Part shown: in pieces, positions 1-8,305 of the stretch
How the letters are laid out: each line of letters starts with the position of its first letter
Numbering within the stretch: the first letter of the stretch is position 1
Origin: CAVSUR01 sp963846005
GTDB taxonomy: Bacteria > Actinomycetota > Actinomycetes > Streptosporangiales > Streptosporangiaceae
NCBI GenBank assembly: GCA_963846005.1
Contig: CAWJUH010000005.1
Location: forward strand, 124,001-188,000
DNA length: 64,000 nt
Direction of reading: 5' to 3'
Translations under genes and position numbers: made by a program
The notes under the pieces: model-generated
The model's input: the letters and a program-made list of their open reading frames with translations, nothing else
Told to the model about the DNA's origin: nothing
Databases searched by the model: none

Positions 1-973
1 AGGCGGCCAGCAGCCGGCCCGGCTGCTGGCTGATCACCCGGTGGCTGAAATCGGACAGCATCGCGTCGACCTGGCCGCGCGGCAGCACGTCGTAGTAGTA
101 CCTCTCCACCGGCGACGCCGCGTTGTACTCCAGCCAGTCCGGGCCCCGCGCCTGATCCGCGGGGGACGGGCACATCCGCCGCTCGGCGGCGGGCAGCCGG
201 AGCGTGGCGCAGTCCGCGGCCGCGGCGGTCCGGCCGTAGAGCGAGGTGACGCCGGTATGGGACAGGAAGTACTGGCCTGAGATCAGCCCGGAGCCCGCGA
301 TGTAGGCGGCGATCGGCAGCGCGAACGCCGCGCAGGCCAGCCCGGCCCGGCCGATGGCGCGCCGCCAGCCGCCGCCCGCCGCGAGCAGGTAGATCACCAG
401 CGGCGCCAGCAGCGCCTCGCCGACCTGGCCCACGGTGGCCGACGTGCCGAGCAGCACGGCGCCGAGCACGACCCGGCGCCAGCCGGGCCGCGGCGACCAG
501 GCCAGCACGGCCAGGCCGGCGGCGATCAGCGCCTCGAACCAGGTGCCCGGCATGACCGACTGCTCGTTCTGCAGCTGATAGGCATCCAGCAGCACCGGCG
601 CCATGGCGAGGGCGGCGAGCCAGCGGGCCGTGCCGCGGCGCACCAGCACTGCGTACAAGGTCACGGCGATGGCCAGGCCCAGCAGGTGCGCCGCGGCGGC
701 CACGGCGTTGAAGTTCGCGACGGCCAGGATGGCCCGCAGCGGCGCGTTGTAGCCGACCGGGTCCATGCCGTCGGCGTTCTGCAGGTAGCGCTGCGAGTCG
801 ATGTAGAACAGCGCGGGCCGGTAGGCCAGCAGCACGGCGATCCGCAACATCAGCCCGGCGGCCAGCAACGCGGCCGCGAGCCAGTGCCTGCGGGCCAGCG
901 CGGCCAGGCCCGCCGCCGCGGCGGCAGGCCGGGAACCCGGCCCGGCAGGCCGGGCCGTGGCCGCAACGGTCAT
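1..973 (-). CDS. Polytopic membrane protein, glycosyltransferase-39/GT-C-like (3' end outside window)
   Basis: This minus-strand frame opens at an ATG at 973 and is still open at base 1, so the C-terminus is missing. The visible ~324 residues have a basic, Ala/Pro-rich N-terminus, then a first membrane segment (about residues 32-52). A lumenal-type stretch with YIDSQRYLQNADGMDPVGYN follows, and then several further hydrophobic helices. The Asp-Ser-x-Tyr pattern after helix 1 and the repeated helices suit a GT-C type polyprenol-dependent glycosyltransferase or a related uncharacterised actinobacterial membrane protein. Its ATG overlaps the TGA of the upstream membrane gene (ATGA, 970-973), so the two are probably translationally coupled and may work on the same envelope glycan. 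The specific substrate is unknown. Confidence 0.7.
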   Translation of the reverse strand, partial: MTVAATARPAGPGSRPAAAAAGLAALARRHWLAAALLAAGLMLRIAVLLAYRPALFYIDSQRYLQNADGMDPVGYNAPLRAILAVANFNAVAAAAHLLGLAIAVTLYAVLVRRGTARWLAALAMAPVLLDAYQLQNEQSVMPGTWFEALIAAGLAVLAWSPRPGWRRVVLGAVLLGTSATVGQVGEALLAPLVIYLLAAGGGWRRAIGRAGLACAAFALPIAAYIAGSGLISGQYFLSHTGVTSLYGRTAAAADCATLRLPAAERRMCPSPADQARGPDWLEYNAASPVERYYYDVLPRGQVDAMLSDFSHRVISQQPGRLLAA

Positions 974-2472
974 ACCTGTCCCGTGGTGGCCTGGCCGCCG
1001 CTGGAATGCCAGATGGCCAGCAGCACCGTGACGATCGTGATCCACCGGGTCATCCGGTTACGTGGAACCTGGGTCAGCGCCACCCAGGCCAGCGCCGTGT
1101 ACCAGGGGAACACCCAGGGGGCGACCACCACCCAGGCGAAGGTCAGCGCGAACGGCGCGACCACCTCGCTCGGCTGGTCGGAGGAGATCCGCTGGTAGAT
1201 CAGCCAGGCCACGACCACCATCGCGACCGGCCACAAGAACGTGATCAGCGTGACCATCGTGCCGGTCTGGCCGGCCAGCTCGCCGATCCCCTTGAGGAAC
1301 CACCAGGGGGAGGGCAGGATGGCCCACTTCGAGCCGGCGAAGATCGGCTTGAGCGCGTCGATCCAGTGCGCGCCGTAGTAGCTGTACTGCACGGCGATCG
1401 TGGCCAGCGAGACCGCCGCGATCCTGGCCGTGCGCATCCACTCGCGCCGGCGCAGCAGCGGCCAGGCCAGCCCGAGCCCGATCAGCACCGCGCTGATCTT
1501 GATTCCGCAGCCGACGCCGATCAGCACCCCGACCAGCACGTCGCCCCACAGGCCGGTGAACCGGCGGGCGACCTGGATCGCGCAGATCGCGGCCGCGGCC
1601 ACGAAGGTGTCCAGGTGACCGCCGCCGACCAGTTGCTGGATCAGGACCGGGTTAGCCGTCCAGAACAGCGTCGCCCGGATCGGGTCGTCCGAGGTCTTCA
1701 GCAGCAGCCAGCCGACGCCGAGGAAGACCAGCCCGTTGAGGATCATCAGGACCCAGACCGTGGTCGCCGTGCTGGCGCCGCCGATGACCCCGGCGAAGGT
1801 CTGGACCCAGGTGGCGATCGGCCCGTAGACCGACGGCTGGCCCTTCCAGACCGAGCCGATGATCAGGTAGTACGTGCTGTGGTGGCTGAAGAACTGGCCG
1901 GGATGGGTCAGGTACGGGTTGGCCCCGAGGGCTGCGATCCGGCCGTAGGCGGCGTAGCTGGCGGTGTCGGAGGAGCCGACCGGGGTGAGGCAGACCATGA
2001 TGGCGACGACCACGGTCGCCGCGTAGCACAGGTGCCGCGGGTTCGGCCGCCAGCCCTGGCTGTGCGCCCATAGCATCCCGGCCAGTCCCAGGCAGGTCAG
2101 CACGTCGCCGGTGTAGAGCATCACCGTCGCGAGGATGTCCGGGCCGAGGCCGTAGCCGAGCGGGGGCAGCAGATTCGACAGCGGCAGCCGGATCGCGGAC
2201 AGCGTCTCGGTGTTCGGCGCGAGCGCGCCGACCAGGATGCCGAGCAGCAGCCCGCATCCGGCCAGTGTCACGGCGACGCGCGGCTCCGACAGCCTGCTCC
2301 AGGCCAGCCTGCGGATCACCGTGCTCATGACCCGCTCGATCAGGCCATGTCCCTCGGCCGGGCCCTTCGGGTGCTCCGGAGGCGCCGTGGACGGCGCCTG
2401 CCCGGCCTGGCCGCCTGGCTCAGCGGGGCCTGCCGGGTCGACGGACACCTGTGCCACCGGGGCAACCTCCAT
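970..2472 (-). CDS. GT-C family membrane glycosyltransferase (GT87/MptB-like)
   Basis: About 500 residues with roughly a dozen hydrophobic helices. An early segment reads SDTASYAAYGRIAALGANPY, which matches the D-x-x-SY-x-x-x-GR...G-x-NPY signature of polyprenyl-phosphomannose-dependent mannosyltransferases of the MptA/MptB and DUF2029 type; a later GGGHLDT motif is also typical. These enzymes transfer mannose from a lipid carrier on the outer face of the membrane. The start is uncertain. The frame is open from 2610, ATG at 2472 gives a short Pro-rich leader, and ATG at 2328 (with a GAGCGG just upstream) begins right before the first helix. It overlaps the next gene by 4 bp. The family call is reasonably firm; the sugar and acceptor are inferred only. 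Confidence 0.75.
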   Translation of the reverse strand: MEVAPVAQVSVDPAGPAEPGGQAGQAPSTAPPEHPKGPAEGHGLIERVMSTVIRRLAWSRLSEPRVAVTLAGCGLLLGILVGALAPNTETLSAIRLPLSNLLPPLGYGLGPDILATVMLYTGDVLTCLGLAGMLWAHSQGWRPNPRHLCYAATVVVAIMVCLTPVGSSDTASYAAYGRIAALGANPYLTHPGQFFSHHSTYYLIIGSVWKGQPSVYGPIATWVQTFAGVIGGASTATTVWVLMILNGLVFLGVGWLLLKTSDDPIRATLFWTANPVLIQQLVGGGHLDTFVAAAAICAIQVARRFTGLWGDVLVGVLIGVGCGIKISAVLIGLGLAWPLLRRREWMRTARIAAVSLATIAVQYSYYGAHWIDALKPIFAGSKWAILPSPWWFLKGIGELAGQTGTMVTLITFLWPVAMVVVAWLIYQRISSDQPSEVVAPFALTFAWVVVAPWVFPWYTALAWVALTQVPRNRMTRWITIVTVLLAIWHSSGGQATTGQV

Positions 2473-2722
2473 GGGCGGCGGGCGAGTGAGCATCCGGGCC
2501 GGGTCCCGGATGCGGGCTGGCGCTGACACAGCGTGGCAGCGGCCGGCCAGCCAGCCAGGCCCGCGGGTCTTCACCCAGCGTAAGCGGCTACCCAGTACGC
2601 CACGCCGCATTCGCCTGAATCGTGCCGGGCCCGCCGCGTCACCGCCGCGGGCCGCGTTCCACCTTACCGGCGCCGGACCGCAGCCGGACCGGTACGGGTC
2701 CCGCGGGCCGGCCGCCCGCCGG

Positions 2723-3088
2723 TCAGTTCCGCGGTGTGCTCAGCGCGGCCTGCACGGTCGGGTAAACGCCCATGATGTCGGGGATCGCCATCAGCTCCAT
2801 GACCCGCAGCAGCTGGTCGGCATGCACGGCCAGCCGCAGCTCGACGCCGAGCGCGGTGGCGTTGCGGTGGGCCAGCAAGATGTTGCGCATGCCGGTCGAG
2901 TCGCAGTACACCGTGCCGGTCAGGTCGGCGATGACCACGACCGCGCCGGATTCCAGCGCCGCGTAGAGCTGGCTGCCGACGCCGTTCGCGTTGCTCAAGT
3001 CGATCTCCGCGGGCATCGGCACCACGACCGTCCCGCTGGCGGCCGGGGGCGCTGCCGCGGGGGTTGCCGGGTGATCCGAGTCAGCCAT
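2723..3088 (-). CDS. STAS-domain anti-sigma factor antagonist
   Basis: A 121-residue protein consisting almost entirely of a STAS fold. The core EIDLSNANGVGSQL is followed by VVIADLTGTVYCDSTGMRNILLAHR, where the Asp-Ser pair is the usual phosphorylation site of anti-anti-sigma factors (SpoIIAA/RsbV type). In such systems the unphosphorylated STAS protein binds an anti-sigma kinase and frees a sigma factor, and PP2C phosphatases reset it. ATG at 3088 is preceded by GGGGAGGG about 8 nt upstream, which fixes the start. It is one of four STAS genes in this window, and PP2C phosphatases lie 10-25 kb away. The cognate kinase cannot be assigned from position. Confidence 0.88.
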   Translation of the reverse strand: MADSDHPATPAAAPPAASGTVVVPMPAEIDLSNANGVGSQLYAALESGAVVVIADLTGTVYCDSTGMRNILLAHRNATALGVELRLAVHADQLLRVMELMAIPDIMGVYPTVQAALSTPRN

Positions 3089-3250
3089 GGCAGCGCCCTC
3101 CCCAGCGGCGCGGCCCGGTCCGGGCGAAGCCGGCAGGTCGCGGCGTCCCGCCCGGCCGCCGTCACCTTCCATTGTCCATTGCCGCGGAGGCAACGGCCAG
3201 ACGGCGGCTGGTAACGTCCGGTCCACGCCGACCGGAAGGTGCCCCCGCCC

Positions 3251-3985
3251 ATGACGCAGCCGCCCGACGAGCGCGTCCCGGGCGCGTCTGCCGCGGCGCA
3301 AGTAGACCGCCCTGGGGCGGAATCCGAGATGGCGGAGGAGCGCGCAGAGGCCGAGGAACTGGCGGCGGAGATCGAGCTGTTCTCCGCCGAGCGGATGATC
3401 TTCTTCACCGACGCGGTGGTGGCCATCGCGATCACGCTGCTGGCCCTCGGCCTGCCGCTGCCGCACGGCTCAACCAACTCCGAGGTGCTGCGGTCGATCC
3501 GCGCCCATGAGAGCGACTACCTGGCCTTCGGCATCAGCTTCCTGGTCATCGGCGGTTACTGGCGGCTGCACCACCGGCTGTTCCGGTTCGTCGCGCGGCT
3601 CAGCGGCCGGCTGATGACCCTCAACATGTTCTGGCTGTTCCTCATCGTGGTCATCCCGTTCGCGGCCCGGGTGCTGGCGGGCAACGGCGGCTTCGGGGTG
3701 CGGTTCGGCCTGTACGCCGCGGTCCAGGTGCTCGTCGCGCTGACCTCGCTGGGGCTGATGCGGCTGCTGCGGACCGACGGCCTGCTGCGGCCCAGCGCCC
3801 CGCCGGTGCCGCCGCACGGCTCGCTGCGGCTGATCACGGTGGCGGTGCTGTTCGCGGCCTCGATCCCGGTCGCGTTCCTCACCCAGTACGCGTACTTGTG
3901 CTGGGTTGCGGCTCCGCTGGCCGCGAACCTGATGCGGCGGGCCCAGGTGCTGCGGGCGGCGGCAGCGGCCCGCGGGAGAACCTGA
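3251..3985 (+). CDS. TMEM175-like (DUF1211) potassium channel family protein
   Basis: About 244 residues. After an acidic N-terminus comes RMIFFTDAVVAIAITLL, the conserved R-x-x-x-F-x-D-A signature of bacterial TMEM175 (DUF1211) proteins, whose first helix lines the K+ pore. Five or six further hydrophobic segments follow. ATG at 3251 has GGAAGG at 3234-3239 (11-nt spacing); an in-frame GTG at 3239 would overlap that site, so ATG is preferred. The last 107 bp overlap the 3' end of the convergent monooxygenase gene. Channel activity is known for some family members but is inferred here. Confidence 0.85.
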   Translation: MTQPPDERVPGASAAAQVDRPGAESEMAEERAEAEELAAEIELFSAERMIFFTDAVVAIAITLLALGLPLPHGSTNSEVLRSIRAHESDYLAFGISFLVIGGYWRLHHRLFRFVARLSGRLMTLNMFWLFLIVVIPFAARVLAGNGGFGVRFGLYAAVQVLVALTSLGLMRLLRTDGLLRPSAPPVPPHGSLRLITVAVLFAASIPVAFLTQYAYLCWVAAPLAANLMRRAQVLRAAAAARGRT

Positions 3986-5459
3986 TCCCCTCGTCGGCCA
4001 GCCTGCCGTAGCGCATCAGCACCATGTCGCGCAGGTAGTTCTGGTACAGCCGCCACGGGGCCCGGCGGCCCTGCCGCGGCAGGTCGGCCAGGCTGCGCTG
4101 GATGTAGCCCGAGGTCAGGTCGAGCAGCGGCTGGTCGGCCAGCTCGCCGGCCGGCGGCACCGGGATGACCCGGTCGTAGCCGCGGGCCTGCATGTGGTTC
4201 AGCAGCCGGATCACATACCGGCTGACCAGGTCGGCCTTGAGCGTCCAGGAGTTGTTGGTGTAGCCGATGACCATATTGAAGTTCGGCACCCCGGACAGCA
4301 TCATGCCCTTGTAGCAGACCGTGTCGGGCAGCACCACGGGCGCGCCGTCGACGCTCAGGCCGATGCCGCCGACCGGCAGCAGCGCAAGCCCGGTGGCGGT
4401 CACGATGACGTCGGCCGGCAGCGTGCGGCCCGAGGCCAGCTCGAGGCCTGCCTCGGTGAAGGCCGCGATCCGGTCGGTGACGATGTCGGCCCGGCCCGAG
4501 CGCAGCACCCGGAACAGATCGCCGTCCGGCACCAGGCACAGCCGCTGATCCCACGGCTGATAGGGCGGGTTGAAGTGGGTGCCGACGTCGTAGCCGGGCG
4601 GCAGCGCCCGCGCCGTGGTCTTGCGGATGAACTCGCGGATGGCCGCCGGGCGGCGCCGGGCGAGCGAATAGAAGCCGGTGGTGAACAGCACGTTCTTCCA
4701 GCGGGCGAGCGAGTGCGCGGGCCGGGCGGGCAGCCACCGCTCCAGCGCCCTCGCCACCGGGTCGGTGGCGGGCAGCGACACGATGTAGCTCGGCGTGCGC
4801 TGCAGCATCGTGACGTGGGCGGCCTGGTCGCACAGCGCTGGCACCAGGGTGACGGCGGTGGCCCCGCTGCCGATAACCACCACCCGTTTCCCGGCCAGGT
4901 CGAGGTCCTCCGGCCAGTGCTGCGGGTGCACGACCGGGCCGCCGAACCGCTCCTCGCCGGCGAAGCGCGGCCGGTAGCCCTGCTCGTAGTTGAAATAGCC
5001 GGAGCAGACCGACAGCCACGAGCAGGTCAGCCGCAGCGGGCCGGCCCCGTCACTGCGCTCGGCTGTGACGCGCCAGTACCCCGCGGTGCTGTCCCAGTCG
5101 GCGGCCACGACCCGGTGCCCGAACCGGATCGCGCTCTCGACGCCGCGCTCGGCGGCGGTGGCGCGGATGTAGTCGAGGATCGAGCGCCCGTCGGCGATCG
5201 CGCGGGCCTTCGGCCACGGCCGGAACGAGTAGCCCAGGGTGAACATGTCCGAGTCGGACCGCACGCCCGGGTAGCGGAACAGGTCCCAGGTGCCGCCGCT
5301 GGCCTCGCGGGCCTCCAGGATCGCGAACGCGGCCTGCGGGCGGTGCTCGCGCAGCAGGCAGGCGGCGCCGATGCCGGACAGGCCCGCCCCCACGATGATC
5401 ACGTCATAGTGGTCCTGGGCCTGCGCTGCGGCTGCGCCGTGCGGCGCCGGGTGCGTCAT
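3879..5459 (-). CDS. Flavin-containing / Baeyer-Villiger-type monooxygenase
   Basis: 526 residues. Residues ~18-30 hold the FAD Rossmann motif VIIVGAGLSGIGAA, and a second dinucleotide motif VVVIGSGATAV lies near residue 196. Between them the sequence FGGPVVHPQHWP fits the FxGxxxHxxxWP fingerprint of Baeyer-Villiger monooxygenases (EtaA/MymA-like). Such enzymes use NADPH and O2 to oxygenate ketones or sulfides. The last ~35 residues are a Pro/Ser/Arg-rich tail that runs antisense over the end of the TMEM175-like gene, so the true C-terminus could be shorter. The MFS exporter gene next to it reads in the same direction, 90 bp upstream, so a detoxification pair is possible but unproven. Confidence 0.88.
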   Translation of the reverse strand: MTHPAPHGAAAAQAQDHYDVIIVGAGLSGIGAACLLREHRPQAAFAILEAREASGGTWDLFRYPGVRSDSDMFTLGYSFRPWPKARAIADGRSILDYIRATAAERGVESAIRFGHRVVAADWDSTAGYWRVTAERSDGAGPLRLTCSWLSVCSGYFNYEQGYRPRFAGEERFGGPVVHPQHWPEDLDLAGKRVVVIGSGATAVTLVPALCDQAAHVTMLQRTPSYIVSLPATDPVARALERWLPARPAHSLARWKNVLFTTGFYSLARRRPAAIREFIRKTTARALPPGYDVGTHFNPPYQPWDQRLCLVPDGDLFRVLRSGRADIVTDRIAAFTEAGLELASGRTLPADVIVTATGLALLPVGGIGLSVDGAPVVLPDTVCYKGMMLSGVPNFNMVIGYTNNSWTLKADLVSRYVIRLLNHMQARGYDRVIPVPPAGELADQPLLDLTSGYIQRSLADLPRQGRRAPWRLYQNYLRDMVLMRYGRLADEGIRFSRGPLPPPAAPGPAASGSRPAEPQPSTSTRTG

Positions 5460-5549
5460 GAGTGCACGATAAGCGCCGGGGACGCCGGCGGCGGCAAGGG
5501 CCGGCGGCGCGGCCCGGCCGGGCGGCCAGAGCAGGCCCGCCAGGCCGGC

Positions 5550-6761
5550 TCAGCCCGCCGGCGGCGCGAGCCGGGTCAGGCCCAGCTCGAGCCCGGCCAG
5601 CAGCAGTGCCAGCGCGGTCAGCGCCGGCCCGAGCACGGCGAAGCCGGCCACCCCGATCAGCAGGCCGATGAGCGCGGATATCCCGGCGCCGCCCGCCGCG
5701 GCCGCGCCGACCTGCCAGGCGATGACGTGCTGGGCCCGCTGGTCGCCCAGCCGGGCCGGGGTGAGGGTGACTTGCGCCGGGAAGATCCCGGCCAGGGCCC
5801 CGCCGAGCACCACGAAGGCGGCCACGGTGGCCGGGATGCCGGGCTGCCACCAGATCACCGCCGCGGCGGCGAGCGCGACCAGGCCGCCGTAGCGGGTCAC
5901 CAGCCGCGGGACCGCGAGCCGGGGCACCAGCGCCAGCCCGATCCGCACCGCGGTCAGCGCGGCCCAGTAGCCGAACGTGGCCAGGCCCGCCGCGGATGGC
6001 GGCAGGTGCAGGTGACCGCGGGCGTAGCTGGTCTCCCACTGCCCGGCCGCGACCTCCAGCCCGGTGTAGACGAAGAACACGGTCATCCCGGTCGCGAGCA
6101 CCGCGCCGTACCGGCGGCGGGACAGCGGCGCGGCCGGCTGCGGCCCGGCCGGCGGTCCCGCCGCGGCCGGCCCGGCGGGATCTGGCCGTCCCTGGCGGCG
6201 CCGCCGCAGCAGCCAGCACGACGCGATGATCACGTTGAGCGCGAACAGCGCCCAGTAGGCGGGGCGCCAGCTGCCGGTGAGGATCGCGGCGGTGACGATC
6301 AGCGGCCCGATCGCGGTGCCGACACCGTAAAAACCGTGCAGCAGGTTCAGCAGCCGGGACCTGCCCGCGAGCGCGACCGCGGTGTTCAGCCCGCCGTCCA
6401 TCAGGCCGGCGGCCGCGCCGGTGAGCACGGCCACGCCGAGGACCAGGCCGAGGCCGGGGGCGAGCGCGTAGCCGGCTGCGCTCGCTGCGGCGCTGAGCCC
6501 GGCCGCGGTGAGCAGCGCCGGCACGCCGAGCCGCCGGATCAGCGCGCCCACGAAGGCGGTGACGACGATCGAGCCGCAGGTGGTGGCGAGCAGGATCAGC
6601 CCGAGATCGCCGACCGGTGCGCCGAACGTGACCCGCATCGCCGGCCAGGCGGTGCCGAGCATCCCGTCCGGCAGCCCCAGCAGCACGAAGCTGGCCAGGC
6701 TCAGCACCTCGCCGCCGCGCCGGGCCGCCCCGCCGGGCCCGGGCCGCGGCCGGCTACTCAT
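5550..6761 (-). CDS. Major facilitator superfamily transporter
   Basis: 403 residues with about 12 hydrophobic helices in two six-helix halves, separated by a basic Pro/Ala-rich loop (around residues 195-220). Motifs include FVGALIRRLG in loop 2-3 and LLNLLHGFYGVGTAIGPL in helix 5, a pattern seen in FucP-like and related drug/sugar permeases. The start at 6761 (ATG, MSSRPRPGPGG) sits about 100 bp from the divergent HipA-like gene. It lies upstream of, and reads in the same direction as, the monooxygenase gene. The substrate cannot be told from sequence. Confidence 0.83.
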   Translation of the reverse strand: MSSRPRPGPGGAARRGGEVLSLASFVLLGLPDGMLGTAWPAMRVTFGAPVGDLGLILLATTCGSIVVTAFVGALIRRLGVPALLTAAGLSAAASAAGYALAPGLGLVLGVAVLTGAAAGLMDGGLNTAVALAGRSRLLNLLHGFYGVGTAIGPLIVTAAILTGSWRPAYWALFALNVIIASCWLLRRRRQGRPDPAGPAAAGPPAGPQPAAPLSRRRYGAVLATGMTVFFVYTGLEVAAGQWETSYARGHLHLPPSAAGLATFGYWAALTAVRIGLALVPRLAVPRLVTRYGGLVALAAAAVIWWQPGIPATVAAFVVLGGALAGIFPAQVTLTPARLGDQRAQHVIAWQVGAAAAGGAGISALIGLLIGVAGFAVLGPALTALALLLAGLELGLTRLAPPAG

Positions 6762-6867
6762 GCGTCCCGTTCACCGGTCCAGCCAAACGCATAGCGCGCA
6801 CGGCCGCGCAGCCGCCCCGGGTGGCGCACGGCGGCGCCCGGCCGGGCCGATCTTGAGCGTAGGCTCG

Positions 6868-7854
6868 GTGGCTGTGCCTGAAGACGCCGCGCCTGAAGAC
6901 GCCGCGCCGCTGCCGCGGATCGCCGCGACCCGGTACATCACCCCGCTGCGCGAGGGCGGCTCGCTCCCGGCCCTGATGGAGGCCGACGACCTGGGGATGT
7001 ACGTGGTCAAGTTCCGCGGCGCCGGGCAGGGCCGCACGGCACTCGCCGCCGAGGTGATCAGCGCCCGGCTGGCCGCGGCCTGCGGGCTGGCGGTCCCGGA
7101 GCTGGCCGCGGTCGGGCTGGATCCCGAGCTGGCCGCGGGGGAGCCGGACCCGGAGATCCAGGACCTGCTGCGGGCCAGCGGCGGCCTCAACCTGGGCGTG
7201 GACTTCCTGCCGGGCTCGGTCGACTTCGACGCCGCGGCCGGGTCGGTGGACGGCGGGCTGGCGGGCCGGGTGCTGTGGTTCGACGCCCTGACCGGCAACG
7301 CCGACCGCTCGTGGCGCAATCCGAACATGCTCATCTGGCATGGCCGGCTGTACCTGATCGACCACGGCGCCACGCTGACCTACCAGCACCGCTGGGCCGG
7401 GGCGGCCGCGGCGGCGGCCCGGCCCTACAACGCGTCCGAGCACGCCCTGCTGCGCTGCCAGCCGCAGGTCGAGGAGGCCGACGCGCGGCTCGCGGGCCTG
7501 ATCACCGGCGATGTGCTGGGCGCGGCGGCCGCCGCGGTGCCGGACGAATGGCTGGAACCGGACCCGGAGGCGGGGCTGGACAGCCCTCAGGCCATCCGCG
7601 CGGCGCACGTCCGCCAGCTGGCCGCCCGGCTGGCGGCCCGGCCGGCCTGGCTGCCCGGGCTGGCCGAGACGGCCCGGCACCCGGCTCCGGCCCGGCGAGA
7701 TCCCGGCCGCCCGCGGCCACCGGGCTGGCTGACCCGCTCACCGCGCCACGGCGGCGGCCCGGCGCAGCGGGGGAGCAGCCCGGCGGCAAAGGCCGGCGAC
7801 TCAGCGCCGCATGGCGGCGCCCCGGCGCGGGCCGGCGACGGGGAGCGGTCATGA
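6868..7854 (+). CDS. HipA-like kinase family protein (HipA_2 type)
   Basis: About 328 residues. A mid-protein block reads FDALTGNADRSWRNPNMLIW and then LYLIDHGATLTYQH. This resembles the N-x-D...NPN catalytic loop and the (I/L)DHG metal-binding segment of HipA-type protein kinases, in the short variant that lacks the HipB-binding N-terminal half. The last ~75 residues are Pro/Arg/Gly-rich and probably disordered. The start is taken as GTG 6868 (GTG 6874 is the alternative); no strong ribosome site is visible. Its TGA overlaps the ATG of the DUF3037 gene, and HipA_2 and DUF3037 genes commonly travel as a pair. The target of phosphorylation, if any, is unknown. Confidence 0.75.
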   Translation: MAVPEDAAPEDAAPLPRIAATRYITPLREGGSLPALMEADDLGMYVVKFRGAGQGRTALAAEVISARLAAACGLAVPELAAVGLDPELAAGEPDPEIQDLLRASGGLNLGVDFLPGSVDFDAAAGSVDGGLAGRVLWFDALTGNADRSWRNPNMLIWHGRLYLIDHGATLTYQHRWAGAAAAAARPYNASEHALLRCQPQVEEADARLAGLITGDVLGAAAAAVPDEWLEPDPEAGLDSPQAIRAAHVRQLAARLAARPAWLPGLAETARHPAPARRDPGRPRPPGWLTRSPRHGGGPAQRGSSPAAKAGDSAPHGGAPARAGDGERS

Positions 7855-8279
7855 CCGGCGGGCGGCACACGTTCGAGTACTCGGTACTGCGGGTGGTGCC
7901 GAGGGTCGACCGCGGCGAGCTGATCAACGCCGGCGTGGTGCTGTACTGCCGGCCGCTGCGCTACCTCGGGGCCCGGGTGGCGCTGGACGCAACCCGCGTG
8001 CTGGCCCTGGACCCGGCCGCCGACCTGGCCGCGATCGAGCGCGCCCTGGCTGCCGTCACCCAGGTCTGCGAGCAGCGGCCAGAAGCCGGCCCGGCCGGTC
8101 AGCCCGACATCGGCCGCCGGTTCCGCTGGCTGACTGCGCCCCGCAGCACCGTCGTCCAGCCCGGGCCGGTGCACACCGGCCTGACCCGGGACCCGGACGC
8201 CGAGCTGGCCCGGCTGCTCACCGCCCTCGTCCTGCCCGCCGCTCCGGCCGGCGGGTCCCATGACCGTGGCGATCAATAG
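7851..8279 (+). CDS. DUF3037 family protein
   Basis: 142 residues beginning HTFEYSVLRVVPRVDRGELINAGVVLYCR. The Y-S-V-L-R-x-V-P...G-E-x-x-N-x-G-V-V-L-(Y/F) opening is characteristic of DUF3037 proteins, which have no established biochemical function. ATG at 7851 overlaps the stop of the HipA-like kinase (ATGA) and has GGGGAGCGG immediately upstream (7841-7849), so the pair is translationally coupled. The constant partnership suggests DUF3037 is a regulator or substrate of the kinase; that is inference. Confidence 0.8.
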   Translation: MTGGRHTFEYSVLRVVPRVDRGELINAGVVLYCRPLRYLGARVALDATRVLALDPAADLAAIERALAAVTQVCEQRPEAGPAGQPDIGRRFRWLTAPRSTVVQPGPVHTGLTRDPDAELARLLTALVLPAAPAGGSHDRGDQ

Positions 8280-8305
8280 GCGGGATTCGCGACGAGCCAC
8301 CGCGA

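Noticed and set aside
4194..6794. Very long plus-strand open frame antisense to the monooxygenase and MFS genes
   Set aside because: Arg/Gly/Pro/Gln-rich composition without any domain; a usual shadow of high-GC genes on the other strand.
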